Source of the DNA: Comamonadaceae bacterium
Lineage (GTDB): Bacteria; Pseudomonadota; Gammaproteobacteria; Burkholderiales; Burkholderiaceae_C
Length of the DNA stretch: 64,000 nt
Assembly: GCA_947448745.1 (NCBI GenBank)
Contig: CANFOQ010000010.1
Location: 1-64,000, forward strand
Reading direction: 5' to 3'
In this document: positions 25,662 through 35,789 of the stretch, piece after piece
How the letters are laid out: every line of letters begins with the position of its first letter
How positions within the stretch are numbered: the stretch's first letter is position 1
The notes under the pieces: generated by a model
Told to the model about the DNA's origin: nothing
Databases searched by the model: none
Seen by the model: the letters and a program-made list of their open reading frames with translations, nothing else
Program-made: the position numbers and the translations under genes

Positions 25662-27121
25662 CCTCTCCCCAGACTGACGCCGCCTTGGACATCGTGATTT
25701 TTGGCGGCGCCGGCGACTTGTCGTTTCGCAAACTGCTGCCCGCGCTCTACATGGCACATGCCCACGACAAATTGAGTGCCGACACCCGCATCTTGGCCGT
25801 GGGACGACAAGCCTGGGACACCGAGGCCTATTTGAAGTTCATCGACGAGAAGTCGCCCGACTTCATCGAGACCAGCAGCTTCGACCGCGTCACGTGGCAA
25901 GCTTTTCTGAAGCGTTTGGTCTATGTGAGTGTGGACGTCACGTCAGCGCCCGCCTATGCGGCTTTGAAATCGGTGTGCAATACCCCGCGCTTGCGGGTGT
26001 TTTATTTGGCCACCGCGCCCAGTTTGTTCAGCCAAATTTGTGCGCATTTGCACAGCGTCGGTTTGGTCGATGCGCAAGCACGTGTTGTGTTGGAAAAGCC
26101 ACTGGGCACCGACCTGGCCTCGGCACGCGCCATCAACCAAGACGTGGCGCAGTATTTCAACGAGCAGCAGATTTACCGGATCGACCATTACCTGGGCAAA
26201 GAGACCGTGCAAAACCTGATGGTGCTGCGCTTTGGCAATGCCATCTTCGAGCCGCTGTGGCGTGCGCCGTACATCAAGAGCGTGCAAATCACCGTGGCCG
26301 AAACCGTGGGTGTGGGCAGCCGTGCGGGGTTTTACGACGGTGCAGGTGCGATGCGCGACATGGTGCAAAACCATTTGCTGCAACTGCTGTGCATCGTTGC
26401 CATGGAGCAGCCCATCTCCCTCGATGCGGATGATGTGCGCGACGAAAAACTCAAAGTGCTGCGCTCCTTGCGTCGCATGAGTTTGGCCGACATCAAGCGC
26501 GACACGGTGCGCGGCCAGTACACCGCAGGCGCCTCTGACGGCCAAGCGGTGAAGGGCTATTTGGAAGAAGACAATGTGCCACCCGACAGCCGCACCGAAA
26601 CCTTTGTGGCGCTGCGCTTGCAAATCAACAACGCGCGATGGGCGCAAGTGCCCTTCTTTTTGCGCACCGGCAAACGCCTGCAAAACCGCCAATCGGAAAT
26701 CATCATCGAGTTTGCCGACCAGCCCTTTTCGGTGTTTGGCAAACGCGATATGAGTGAACCCAACCGACTGATCATCACGCTGCAACCCGAAGAATCGATT
26801 GAGCTGGCCATGATGGTGAAAGAGCCCGGCACCGGCCTGCGCATGCACCCTGTGCATTTGGGGCTGGACTTGCAACAGTCCTCTGAGAAACGCCGCGCCG
26901 AAGCTTATGAGCGCTTGCTGATGGATGTGATCAAAGGTCGCTTGACGCACTTCATGCGCCGCGATGAATTGGAAGCCGCCTGGAATTGGGTGGATCCGAT
27001 CTTGACCGGTTGGGCCGAGCTGGATGACAAGCCACGCCCCTATTCGGCAGGCAGTTGGGGACCGGCTGCATCTTCTGCGCTGATGGCGCGTGATGAGCTG
27101 TCTTGGTTCGAGGAAAGCTGA
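25658..27121 (+). CDS. zwf: Glucose-6-phosphate 1-dehydrogenase
   Basis: 487 aa. Oxidises glucose-6-phosphate to 6-phosphogluconolactone with NAD(P)+, the entry to Entner-Doudoroff and oxidative pentose phosphate. NAD(P)-binding GGAGDLSFRKLLPALY at the start (Gly-Ala-Gly rather than the common Gly-Ala-Ser) and the active-site signature RIDHYLGKETVQN near residue 173. The ATG overlaps the ROK stop by 4 bp, and the stop codon overlaps the pgl start by one base, so this is the core of a tightly coupled operon. Confidence 0.96.
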   Translation: MTSPQTDAALDIVIFGGAGDLSFRKLLPALYMAHAHDKLSADTRILAVGRQAWDTEAYLKFIDEKSPDFIETSSFDRVTWQAFLKRLVYVSVDVTSAPAYAALKSVCNTPRLRVFYLATAPSLFSQICAHLHSVGLVDAQARVVLEKPLGTDLASARAINQDVAQYFNEQQIYRIDHYLGKETVQNLMVLRFGNAIFEPLWRAPYIKSVQITVAETVGVGSRAGFYDGAGAMRDMVQNHLLQLLCIVAMEQPISLDADDVRDEKLKVLRSLRRMSLADIKRDTVRGQYTAGASDGQAVKGYLEEDNVPPDSRTETFVALRLQINNARWAQVPFFLRTGKRLQNRQSEIIIEFADQPFSVFGKRDMSEPNRLIITLQPEESIELAMMVKEPGTGLRMHPVHLGLDLQQSSEKRRAEAYERLLMDVIKGRLTHFMRRDELEAAWNWVDPILTGWAELDDKPRPYSAGSWGPAASSALMARDELSWFEES

Positions 27122-27837
27122 TGAACACGCGGCTGCACACCGAAGAGCGAAGCGCCGCAGAACTGCCGGCTGCATTAGCGCAAGACATCGCCGCCCGTTT
27201 GCAAGCGGCCATTGAAGCACGTGGAAAAGCCGTGTTGGTGGTCTCAGGTGGCAAGTCCCCGATTGCCTTGTTTGAGGCTTTGCGAGTGCTGCCCATTGCT
27301 TGGCATCAAGTCACCATCAGCCTGGCCGATGAACGCTGTGTGCCCAACACCCATGCCGACAGCAACGCGCTGTTGGTGCGAACGCATTTGCTCAAAGACC
27401 AGGCCCAAACAGCACACTTGGTGCCGATGATTGCCGACGACTTGCCTTTGAGCACAGTTTCAACCCTGGCCACGCACGCCACGGCAAGCCTTCTGGCTTT
27501 GGGCAACGCCGATGTCTTGGTGTTGGGCATGGGCACCGATGGCCACACAGCATCGCTGTTTCCTGATGCGCCAAATTTACCCTTGGCGATAGACTTGATG
27601 CAAAGCCCGGCGTGTGTGGGCATTGAATTGAAACATCCACCCGCCAATGCCCCCTACGCGCGCATCACGCAAAACCTCAGCATGCTGCTGAGTGCGCGGC
27701 ACATTGTTTTACCGATCAGCGGCTCGGACAAACTGTCTGTGTTGGCACGTGCCAAAGCCGCAGCCAGTTTGGCGCTGCCCGTGTCCAAACTCTTGCACCA
27801 AGACCGCACATCGGTCACCCTGTGGCTGTCCCCTTGA
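27121..27837 (+). CDS. pgl: 6-phosphogluconolactonase
   Basis: 238 aa, DevB/SOL type. Hydrolyses 6-phosphogluconolactone to 6-phosphogluconate. Conserved: [15 protein letters not shown] near residue 39, [10 protein letters not shown], and [17 protein letters not shown]. The ATG shares its A with the zwf stop (TGATG). Second enzyme of the upper Entner-Doudoroff branch; ends 10 bp before edd. Confidence 0.94.
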   Translation: MNTRLHTEERSAAELPAALAQDIAARLQAAIEARGKAVLVVSGGKSPIALFEALRVLPIAWHQVTISLADERCVPNTHADSNALLVRTHLLKDQAQTAHLVPMIADDLPLSTVSTLATHATASLLALGNADVLVLGMGTDGHTASLFPDAPNLPLAIDLMQSPACVGIELKHPPANAPYARITQNLSMLLSARHIVLPISGSDKLSVLARAKAAASLALPVSKLLHQDRTSVTLWLSP

Positions 27838-27847
27838 AAGCATCAAC

Positions 27848-29659
27848 ATGTTGAACACCACACTGGCCGCCGTCACACAACGCATTGAGCAACGCAGTGC
27901 AAATGCACGTGCAGCGTATCTGGCCCATCTGGCCCAAGCCCACAAACCTGGCCCCTACCGCGAAGGCTTGGGCTGTGCCAATGCCGCACATGCGTATGCC
28001 GCCATGCCCGCCTCGGACAAACTGGTGTTGCGCCAAGAGCGTCAACCCAACCTTGGCATCGTCAGCGCCTACAACGACATGTTGTCCGCACACCAGCCCT
28101 ACGAACACTACCCCGAAACCATTCGCGCCACGGCCCGCGCAAGTGGTGCCACCGCACAAGTGGCCTCGGGTGTGCCGGCCATGTGCGACGGTGTCACCCA
28201 AGGCGAAGACGGCATGGGCTTGTCTTTGTTTTCGCGTGATGTGATTGCCATGGCCACCGCGGTGGGCTTGTCACACAACGTGTTTGACGCGGTCTTGCTG
28301 CTGGGCATTTGCGACAAGATCGTGCCGGGCTTGGTCATGGGCGCATTGCAGTTTGGTCATTTGCCCGCGTTGTTTTTGCCTGCAGGCCCGATGACCAGCG
28401 GCTTGTCGAACGATGACAAATCCAAGGTGCGTCAGCAGTTTGCACAAGGCTTGGTGAGCCGCGCTACGCTCTTGGAGGCAGAACAAGCGGCCTACCACGG
28501 TGCAGGCACCTGCACCTTTTATGGCACCGCCAATTCCAACCAAATGCTGATGGAAATCATGGGTCTGCAGCTGCCCGGCTCCAGCTTTGTGAATCCGAAC
28601 ACGCCACTGCGCCAAGCCTTGAATCAAGCCGCGGTGCAACGTGCGATTGCGCTCAGCCAAGCGGACATCGGCATGGGCCATCAAGTCGACGCCAAGGTGG
28701 TGGCCAATGGCATCGTCGGCTTGCTGGCCACCGGCGGCTCAACCAACCACACTTTGCACTTGGTGGCGATGGCGCGCGCGGCCGGCATCCTCATCAACTG
28801 GGACGACTTCTCCGAACTCTCTGCCGTTGTGCCTTTGTTGGCACGCGTCTATCCGAACGGTTCGGCCGATGTGAACCATTTCCACGCCGCTGGTGGCATG
28901 GGTTTTTTAATCTCTCAACTGTTGCAGATGGGTTTGTTGCACGCCGATGTGCACACCGTGATGGGACAAGGCTTGCAGCACTACACCCAAGAGCCCTGGC
29001 TCAACAACGGTGTGTTGGCGTGGCGTCCTGTGCCCACCACGTCTGCGGATGAAGCCGTGTTGCGACCCTTCACCAACCCTTTCAGCGCCGATGGTGGCCT
29101 GCGTTTGTTGCAAGGCAATTTGGGCCGTGCGGTGGTGAAGGTGTCGGCGGTGAAAACCGAACATCGGGTGGTGCGCGCACCGGCCGTGGTGGTCGACAGC
29201 CAACAAGAACTGCAGCAACTTTTCAAAGACGGTTTGCTGGAAAAAGATTTTGTCGCCGTGGTGCGTCATCAAGGCCCACAAGCCAATGGCATGCCCGAGC
29301 TGCACAAGCTCACACCCGTGTTGGGTGTGTTGCAAGACCGGGGTTTCAAGGTGGCACTGGTCACCGATGGCCGCATGTCGGGCGCATCGGGCAAGGTGCC
29401 GGCAGCCATTCATGTCTCGCCCGAAGCGATGAACGACGGTGCGATTGGCAAGGTGAAGAATGGCGACATGGTGACACTGAATTGCGAGACGCAAGAATTG
29501 ACGCTTGAACTGAGCGCCGCAGAACTGACCGCTCGGCCGCATCCGCCACGCCCCGCTGAAGGCTGGGGCAGTGGCCAAGGCTTGTTTGGTTTGTTTCGAC
29601 GCAACGCCGCCTTGGCCGAAGAAGGCGCGTCGCCTTTGTTGTCATCAATGCCGAGTTGA
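27848..29659 (+). CDS. edd: Phosphogluconate dehydratase
   Basis: 603 aa, IlvD/Edd family 4Fe-4S enzyme that dehydrates 6-phosphogluconate to KDPG. Visible: [48 protein letters not shown] and [12 protein letters not shown], the stretches holding the cluster cysteines, and [15 protein letters not shown] toward the end. Starts at ATG 27848, 10 bp after pgl; a longer open frame upstream runs through pgl in another frame and is not used. Directly followed by eda. Confidence 0.96.
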   Translation: MLNTTLAAVTQRIEQRSANARAAYLAHLAQAHKPGPYREGLGCANAAHAYAAMPASDKLVLRQERQPNLGIVSAYNDMLSAHQPYEHYPETIRATARASGATAQVASGVPAMCDGVTQGEDGMGLSLFSRDVIAMATAVGLSHNVFDAVLLLGICDKIVPGLVMGALQFGHLPALFLPAGPMTSGLSNDDKSKVRQQFAQGLVSRATLLEAEQAAYHGAGTCTFYGTANSNQMLMEIMGLQLPGSSFVNPNTPLRQALNQAAVQRAIALSQADIGMGHQVDAKVVANGIVGLLATGGSTNHTLHLVAMARAAGILINWDDFSELSAVVPLLARVYPNGSADVNHFHAAGGMGFLISQLLQMGLLHADVHTVMGQGLQHYTQEPWLNNGVLAWRPVPTTSADEAVLRPFTNPFSADGGLRLLQGNLGRAVVKVSAVKTEHRVVRAPAVVVDSQQELQQLFKDGLLEKDFVAVVRHQGPQANGMPELHKLTPVLGVLQDRGFKVALVTDGRMSGASGKVPAAIHVSPEAMNDGAIGKVKNGDMVTLNCETQELTLELSAAELTARPHPPRPAEGWGSGQGLFGLFRRNAALAEEGASPLLSSMPS

Positions 29660-29667
29660 ACGCCCAC

Positions 29668-30309
29668 ATGAACCACCCCACCTTCCAACGCCCCATTTTC
29701 AAATCCCGCGTGGTGCCGGTCATCGTCATCAGCGAGGTGTCGCAAGCCGTGCCGATGGCACATGCGCTGCTGGCCGGTGGCATCGACGTGATGGAAATCA
29801 CGCTGCGCCACCGCGCTGGTTTGGCAGCCATCGAAGCCGTGGCCAACAATGCGCCGCAAATGCATGTGGGTGCAGGCACGGTGACACGCGCCGCCGAGAT
29901 GCAGCAAGTGCATGACGCTGGTGCGCGTTTTGCACTGTCGCCCGGCATGAGCGATGCACTGGTGCAAGCGGCCATGGACTGCCGCATGCCCTTCATGCCA
30001 GGCGTCATGACGCCCAGCGAAGTCATGCGTGCACGCGATCACGGTTTTGGGTTGATGAAATTGTTTCCCGCTGCGCAAGCCGGTGGCATGGCCATGCTCA
30101 AAGCCATGTCCGGCCCCTTGGGCGACGTGCAGTTTTGCCCCACCGGTGGTGTGACGCCCGAGAACATGGCCGCGTTTTTGAAGCTGTCCAATGTCGCCAT
30201 GGTGGGCGGCTCGTGGCTCACGCCTGCCGACGCGGTGGCCGCGCAAGACTGGGCCCGCATCACCGCCTTGGCCAAAGAAGCCTTGGCCCAAGTGCCTGGA
30301 CTACAGTGA
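29668..30309 (+). CDS. eda: 2-keto-3-deoxy-6-phosphogluconate (KDPG) aldolase
   Basis: 213 aa class I aldolase, trimer in known members. Cleaves KDPG to pyruvate and glyceraldehyde-3-phosphate. Seen: VVPVIVISEVSQA, GIDVMEITLRH with the catalytic Glu, and the Schiff-base lysine in GFGLMKLFPAAQAGG. ATG 29668 is chosen; a TTG at 29656 overlapping the edd stop by 4 bp is an alternative that adds four residues. Follows edd as in most Entner-Doudoroff operons. Confidence 0.95.
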   Translation: MNHPTFQRPIFKSRVVPVIVISEVSQAVPMAHALLAGGIDVMEITLRHRAGLAAIEAVANNAPQMHVGAGTVTRAAEMQQVHDAGARFALSPGMSDALVQAAMDCRMPFMPGVMTPSEVMRARDHGFGLMKLFPAAQAGGMAMLKAMSGPLGDVQFCPTGGVTPENMAAFLKLSNVAMVGGSWLTPADAVAAQDWARITALAKEALAQVPGLQ

Positions 30310-30339
30310 AGACAACTCAGCCTCAGCGCACACACTTGA

Positions 30340-31929
30340 ATGAACCACTTCATCCGACCTGAACAGCGTCCCTCATGGCAAGTTTTGCAAGCCTTGGCCG
30401 ACGCGCCCATGCTGCATTTGCGCGATCTCTTGCAAGACAGTTCCCGCAACGCCAGCTTGCAGTTTGAAGCCGCGGGCATTCAAGCCGATGCTTCGCGTCA
30501 ACGCGTGACACCCGCAGTGATGCAAGCCTTGCTGAAACTTGCTGAAGACAGCCAGGTGTTGCCCCAAGCGCAGGCCATGTTCAAAGGGGAAGCGATCAAC
30601 ACCACCGAACACCGACCGGTCCTGCACATGGCTTTGCGTGGCGACCACGTGGCCAGTCCGCCTTGGGGCGCAGCCATCACCGCCGATGTGCAGCGCGAAT
30701 TGACCCGCTTCACCAATTTCGCCGAGCGCTTGCGCCATGGAGAGGTGCACGGTTTCAAAGGGCAGGCCATCACCGATGTGGTGAATCTGGGCATTGGCGG
30801 CTCAGACCTCGGGCCCCGCATGGCCACAGAAGCTTTGGGTCAGTTGTCCGCCAACTTGAAGGCGCCCGCTGTGCGGGTGCACTATGTGTCGAATGTCGAC
30901 CCTTGGTGCTTGGCCACCACCTTGGCCCCTTTAGACGCTTCACGCACCTTGTTCATCGTGCAAAGCAAAACCTTCACCACGCAAGAAACCCTCACGCTGG
31001 CCGCTTCAGCGAAGCGTTGGTTGCAAGACGCGGGTTGCAGTGGCGCACAGTTACCACAACAACTGGTGGCGGTCACCGCCAAACCCGGCTTGGCCCAAGC
31101 CGATGGTTTTTTGGCCGACCACTGCTTTGTGTTTTGGGATTGGGTGGGCGGTCGTTACTCGGTGTGGTCGGCCATTGGTTTGCCCTTGGCCATCGCGATT
31201 GGTCGGGATGCGTTTTTGCAGATGCTGGCTGGTGGTCAAGCCATGGACCAGCATGTCATGCACACGCCACCAGAGCGCAACCTGCCGCTCTTGATGGCTT
31301 TGTGGGGCGTGTGGAACCGGAATTTTTTAGGCGCTACCACGCACCATGTGGCACCCTACGCCGCGCCACTGGGTCGCTTCGTGCCGTTTTTGCAGCAAAT
31401 GGACATGGAGTCCAACGGCAAGCGGGTGCATGTGGACGGCAGCATCGCCAGCGTCGGCACCTCGCCTGTTTTGTGGGGCGGTTTGGGCATCGATGGTCAA
31501 CACGCTTACTTTCAGCTTTTGCACCAAGGCCAACATCTGGTGCCGATGGATTTCATCGGGGTGCGCCAAGGCCATGCAGGCCTGCCACTGGCCGCCGAAC
31601 ACCAACGCGTGGTGCTGCTGAATTTGCAAGCGCAAACCCAAGCGCTGGCATTGGGTCGAAGCGTGGCCGACACCGTGCAGATGCTGCGGGACAGCGGCAT
31701 GGCTGAAGCCCAAGCGCAAGCGCTGGCGCCGCACCGCAGTTTCGCCGGCAATGTGCCCAGCACCGTGTTGTGGTTGGAACAACTCACGCCGCACAGCCTG
31801 GGTGCGCTCATTGCACTGTATGAACACAAGGTGTTTTGCCAAGCTGCGATGTGGGGCGTGCATGCCTACGACCAATGGGGTGTGGAACTGGGCAAGACCA
31901 TGGCCAAGGCCATGGAAACCGGCCACTGA
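30340..31929 (+). CDS. pgi: Glucose-6-phosphate isomerase
   Basis: 529 aa. Interconverts fructose-6-phosphate and glucose-6-phosphate, which lets fructose-derived carbon enter the Entner-Doudoroff enzymes encoded just upstream. Conserved: VNLGIGGSDLGPRMATEAL, QSKTFTTQET, the signature GGRYSVWSAIGLPLAIAIG, HVDGSIAS and the late Lys region GVELGKTMA. 30 bp after eda with no terminator between, so likely in the same transcript. Confidence 0.96.
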   Translation: MNHFIRPEQRPSWQVLQALADAPMLHLRDLLQDSSRNASLQFEAAGIQADASRQRVTPAVMQALLKLAEDSQVLPQAQAMFKGEAINTTEHRPVLHMALRGDHVASPPWGAAITADVQRELTRFTNFAERLRHGEVHGFKGQAITDVVNLGIGGSDLGPRMATEALGQLSANLKAPAVRVHYVSNVDPWCLATTLAPLDASRTLFIVQSKTFTTQETLTLAASAKRWLQDAGCSGAQLPQQLVAVTAKPGLAQADGFLADHCFVFWDWVGGRYSVWSAIGLPLAIAIGRDAFLQMLAGGQAMDQHVMHTPPERNLPLLMALWGVWNRNFLGATTHHVAPYAAPLGRFVPFLQQMDMESNGKRVHVDGSIASVGTSPVLWGGLGIDGQHAYFQLLHQGQHLVPMDFIGVRQGHAGLPLAAEHQRVVLLNLQAQTQALALGRSVADTVQMLRDSGMAEAQAQALAPHRSFAGNVPSTVLWLEQLTPHSLGALIALYEHKVFCQAAMWGVHAYDQWGVELGKTMAKAMETGH

Positions 31930-31949
31930 ACACGCATTAAAGTCTGTGC

Positions 31950-32993
31950 ATGATTGAAGTCCGCGATTCACTGCAGCCCGACGCACCAAGTTACCCGCGT
32001 TTGCTGGGTGACATAGGCGGCACGAACGCTCGCTTTGGCTTGCAAATGCAAGCTGGTGAGCCCATCCAACATGTGCAGGTGCAGCCCTGCGCTGAACACG
32101 CATCCATGCAAGACGCCGTGCGCCATTACCTGCAACAAGTGCAGCAGCCCATGCCACCTGTTGCCGCCTTGGGCATGGCCAATCCGGTCACGGCGGACTG
32201 GGTGTCGATGACCAACCACGATTGGCAGTTTTCCATCAGCGCCTTGCGTCTAACTCTTGGGCTGCAACGCTTGGTGGTGCTGAATGATTTCAACGCACTT
32301 GCATTGGCCTTGCCTTTTTTGCCTGCACAAAGTTTGCGACAAGTCGGTGGTGAAGCAGCGGTCACCAACGCTGCCATCGGATTGCTGGGTGCCGGCACGG
32401 GTTTGGGCGTCTCGGGGTTGTTGCCCAATGGCACGGATGGTTGGTTGTCGCTGTCTGGTGAAGGCGGCCATGTCAGTTTGGCGGCGCAAAGCGCTTTGGA
32501 ATTTGCCGTCATTCAACATTTTCAGCAGCGCTTTGGCCACGTGTCCGCCGAGCGTGTGTTGTGTGGTCAAGGATTGGTGGATTTGGTCCAAGCATTGCAA
32601 GCCCTGTCCTCTGGTTCAGTGCACACCAGCGACACGGCCTCCTTCACAAGCCATGCCGCCCTGTCCACCCCGGCAGAGGTGATGCAGCAAGATCAAACCG
32701 ATGCCACAGCCACGCAAGCCCTGGATTTGTTTTGCGGTTTCTTGGGATCGGTTGCTGGCGATCTGGCCCTGACTTTGGGCGCACGCGGCGGTATTTACAT
32801 TGGGGGCGGCATCGTGCCGCGTTTAGCGCCAGCGCGTTTTGCAGCGTCTCCCTTCAGAGCCCGTTTTGAAGCCAAGGGGCGTTTTGCCAACTACTTGCAA
32901 GCCATTCCCGTGTGGGTGATTGACAGCCCTGTGTCGCCTGCATTGCAAGGCGCTTCTGCGGCTTTGAACATCAGCTCAAACGCAAACCGCTGA
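31950..32993 (+). CDS. glk: Glucokinase
   Basis: 347 aa, bacterial Glk family (not ROK). Phosphorylates glucose with ATP. LLGDIGGTNARFGLQ at the N-terminus, LVVLNDFNALALALP with the catalytic Asp, GAGTGLGVSGLLP and SGEGGHVSLAAQ. TAAAGT lies 6 nt before the ATG and no Shine-Dalgarno is present, so it may also be transcribed alone as a leaderless message. Last gene of the plus-strand sugar operon; its 3' end overlaps the convergent MalK-type ATPase gene by 23 bp. Confidence 0.94.
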   Translation: MIEVRDSLQPDAPSYPRLLGDIGGTNARFGLQMQAGEPIQHVQVQPCAEHASMQDAVRHYLQQVQQPMPPVAALGMANPVTADWVSMTNHDWQFSISALRLTLGLQRLVVLNDFNALALALPFLPAQSLRQVGGEAAVTNAAIGLLGAGTGLGVSGLLPNGTDGWLSLSGEGGHVSLAAQSALEFAVIQHFQQRFGHVSAERVLCGQGLVDLVQALQALSSGSVHTSDTASFTSHAALSTPAEVMQQDQTDATATQALDLFCGFLGSVAGDLALTLGARGGIYIGGGIVPRLAPARFAASPFRARFEAKGRFANYLQAIPVWVIDSPVSPALQGASAALNISSNANR

Positions 32994-34035
32994 GCTTGTC
33001 AAACCAAGACACGTGCGAGCTGTGCACCGCGAGCCCGACCTTATCACCGGGCTTCACTTGGGTTTTGGGGGCGCATCGAACGGTGAGTTTGCCGGCAGCT
33101 GTCTCGACCACCACATAGGTGTCAGCACCGGTGGGCTCGACCACCGACACCACGCCGCGCCAGCCCGCGTCGTCTTGCAAACGCAAGTGCTCTGGTCGCA
33201 AGCCCAGCAGCGCCTCACCTGCGGCCTGCGGACAAGCCAAGTCCAAACTGGCACCCGCTATTTCGAACAAGGCACCTGCTTGCGCTACACGCCCCGCCAC
33301 CAAGTTCATGGTGGGCGAACCGATGAAGCCCGCCACGTAAGTATTGGCCGGTTGGTTGTAAATCTCATCGGGCGTGCCCAATTGTTGCAACACACCGTCT
33401 TTCATGACCGCGATGCGGCTGCCCAAGGTCATGGCCTCCACTTGATCATGGGTGACATACACACTGGTGATGCCACTGAGCAAATGCAGGCGTTTGATTT
33501 CGGCCCGCATTTCCACGCGCAATTTGGCGTCCAAGTTGGACAAGGGTTCGTCAAACAAAAACAGTTGGGGCTTGCGTGCCAACGCTCTACCCATGGCGAC
33601 ACGTTGGCGTTGACCGCCGGAGAGTTGCGCGGGTCGGCGGTCCAGCAAATGCTCGATTTGCAACATGGCTGCCACTTCATTGATGCGGGCTTGGCGCTCG
33701 GCCTTGGGCATCTTGCGAATTTCCAAAGCAAAGCCAATGTTGTCGGCCACGCTCATGGTGGGGTACAGGGCATAACTTTGAAACACCATGGCGATGTCGC
33801 GTTGCGCCGGTGGGGTGTTCACCACATCGCGCTCACCCATCAGGATGCTGCCTTCGGTGGGTTGCTCTAGGCCGGCAATGATGTTGAGCAAGGTGGATTT
33901 GCCGCAGCCCGAGGGTCCAACCAAAATAAGGAACTCACCAGGGGCGACATCGATGTCGATGCGCTTGAGCACCTCCACTTGTTTGTCGCCCTGACCAAAT
34001 GTCTTGCGCACGCCGCGTATCGTCAATGATGACAT
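32971..34035 (-). CDS. Sugar ABC transporter ATPase, MalK/UgpC family (glucose-type)
   Basis: 354 aa. Walker A VGPSGCGKSTLLN, signature LSGGQRQRVAMGRAL, Walker B LFLFDEPLSNLDAKLR, switch YVTHDQVEAMTLG, then a C-terminal TOBE/OB regulatory domain (GLRPEHLRL...). Energises the CUT1 importer encoded by the next three genes. The ATG at 34035 is preceded by AGAGGAAA 7 nt upstream; a more distal start runs into the permease gene. Convergent overlap with glk. Confidence 0.93.
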   Translation of the reverse strand: MSSLTIRGVRKTFGQGDKQVEVLKRIDIDVAPGEFLILVGPSGCGKSTLLNIIAGLEQPTEGSILMGERDVVNTPPAQRDIAMVFQSYALYPTMSVADNIGFALEIRKMPKAERQARINEVAAMLQIEHLLDRRPAQLSGGQRQRVAMGRALARKPQLFLFDEPLSNLDAKLRVEMRAEIKRLHLLSGITSVYVTHDQVEAMTLGSRIAVMKDGVLQQLGTPDEIYNQPANTYVAGFIGSPTMNLVAGRVAQAGALFEIAGASLDLACPQAAGEALLGLRPEHLRLQDDAGWRGVVSVVEPTGADTYVVVETAAGKLTVRCAPKTQVKPGDKVGLAVHSSHVSWFDKLSGLRLS

Positions 34036-34048
34036 CTGTGTTTCCTCT

Positions 34049-34909
34049 TTAACCTTTGACCGCGCCAGCGGTGAGTCCGCGCACGAAATAGCGACCCGCC
34101 AACACATACACCAGCATGGTGGGCAAGCCGGCGATGAGCGCAGCCGCCATGTCGACGTTGTAAGCCTTGACGCTGCTGGTGGTGTTGGCCAAGTTGTTCA
34201 AGCCCACCGTGATGGGTTTGGAGTCTGCGCCGCTGAAGGCCACGCCGAATAAAAAATCGTTCCAAATTTGGGTGAACTGCCAAATGAGTGTGACCATGAC
34301 GATGGGCGTGGACATGGGCAAGATGATGCGGGTGAAGATCAACCAAAAACCCGCGCCGTCCATGCGGGCTGCATTGAGCAAATCGTTGGGAATGGCGGCG
34401 TAGTAATTGCGGAAAAACAAGGTCGTGCTGGGCAAGCCTGCCAACAAATGCACCAAGATCAAACCCATGATCGAACTGGACAAACCCAACCAGCCCAACA
34501 CTTGGCTCATGGGCAACAACACCACTTGAAACGGCATGAACACGCCAAACAACAACATGGCAAACAAGGTGTCGCTGCCTTTGAATTTCCACAGACTTAG
34601 CACATAACCATTCAAGGCGCCCCAAGCGGTCGAGAGCAACACCGCTGGCACCGCCATGAACACCGAATTCCAAAAATACGGCTTCAAGCCAGAACACTGG
34701 GCACCCGTGCAGGCGCTGTCCCAGGCCAGGCCCCAGGCCTCAAAACGCAGCACCTGCGGCCAACTGACCAAGCTGTTTTCACGGATGTCTTCGGCGTCTT
34801 TGAGCGAGGTGACGAGCATCACATACAAGGGCGCTAAGAACACCAAGACAGCAAGCAACAAGCCCACGTACAACAGGCCACGCCAAAACAGTTTGCTGTC
34901 AATGCGCAT
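34049..34909 (-). CDS. Sugar ABC transporter permease (MalG type)
   Basis: 286 aa, six hydrophobic helices. The EAA loop that docks the ATPase reads YAAIPNDLLNAARMDGAGFWLIF near residue 185. Second of two CUT1 permeases. ATG 34909 (MRIDSKLFWRG) lies 11 bp inside the upstream permease gene; a longer frame only reads through that gene. Resembles GtsC of glucose transporters by gene order. Confidence 0.92.
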   Translation of the reverse strand: MRIDSKLFWRGLLYVGLLLAVLVFLAPLYVMLVTSLKDAEDIRENSLVSWPQVLRFEAWGLAWDSACTGAQCSGLKPYFWNSVFMAVPAVLLSTAWGALNGYVLSLWKFKGSDTLFAMLLFGVFMPFQVVLLPMSQVLGWLGLSSSIMGLILVHLLAGLPSTTLFFRNYYAAIPNDLLNAARMDGAGFWLIFTRIILPMSTPIVMVTLIWQFTQIWNDFLFGVAFSGADSKPITVGLNNLANTTSSVKAYNVDMAAALIAGLPTMLVYVLAGRYFVRGLTAGAVKG

Positions 34910-35777
34910 TGTTTTTATGCCGCAGTTCGCTGTACAAATATGGCACCACCAAGGCGGCCACCGTGCACAACATGATGGTGGCGCTGGCCGCACCCAAACC
35001 AATTTGACCGCGCGTGAAACTCATGGCGTACATGAAGGTCGCGGGCACATCGGTGGCATAGCCAGGCCCACCGGAGGTGAGCGCCATTATCAGATCGAAA
35101 CTCTTGATGGCCAAATGCGACAACACCATCAGGGTCGAGAAAAACACAGGGCGCAAGGCCGGCAACACGATGCGCCAGTAAATGCGGGGCAAGGACGCAC
35201 CATCCATTTGCGCGGCCTTGATGATGCTGTCATCAATACCGCGCAGGCCTGCTAAAAACAAGGCCATGGCAAAACCGGCCGACTGCCAGATGCCTGCGAT
35301 GACAACACAATAAATCGCCATATCGCTTTGCACCAACCAACCGAATTCAAAACTGTCCCAGCCCCAGTCGTGCATGAGTTTTTCCAAGCCCATGCTGGGG
35401 TTGAGCAACCATTTCCATGCCGTGCCGGTGACGACAAACGACAGCGCCATGGGGTAGAGATACACCGTGCGGATGAAGCCTTCGGCACGCACTTTTTGGT
35501 CGAGCAAGATGGCCAGAAACACACCCAAGGCCATGGTGCCGGCCACATAGCCCACACCAAAAATAGCCAAGTTGGAAAGCGCCACCCACCAGCGGTCCAT
35601 CTCCCACAATTTGGCGTACTGCGCAAAACCCACCAACTCGTAGTTGGGGAGCATGCGCGAAACCGTGACCGACAGCACGCCGTTCCAAATCATGAAGCCA
35701 TAAATGAAGCCGAACCCCAGCACCAACGCTGGGGTGACGACCAATTTAGGCATCCATGATTCGAAGCTGCGCGCCAT
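34899..35777 (-). CDS. Sugar ABC transporter permease (MalF type)
   Basis: 292 aa, six hydrophobic helices, EAA loop LRGIDDSIIKAAQMDGASL near residue 190. Pairs with the MalG-type permease to form the channel. Its length without the large periplasmic P2 loop of E. coli MalF fits the glucose/mannose (GtsB) and other CUT1 permeases. 12 bp after the binding-protein stop. Confidence 0.92.
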   Translation of the reverse strand: MARSFESWMPKLVVTPALVLGFGFIYGFMIWNGVLSVTVSRMLPNYELVGFAQYAKLWEMDRWWVALSNLAIFGVGYVAGTMALGVFLAILLDQKVRAEGFIRTVYLYPMALSFVVTGTAWKWLLNPSMGLEKLMHDWGWDSFEFGWLVQSDMAIYCVVIAGIWQSAGFAMALFLAGLRGIDDSIIKAAQMDGASLPRIYWRIVLPALRPVFFSTLMVLSHLAIKSFDLIMALTSGGPGYATDVPATFMYAMSFTRGQIGLGAASATIMLCTVAALVVPYLYSELRHKNNAH

Positions 35778-35789
35778 CGTTGTCGCCGC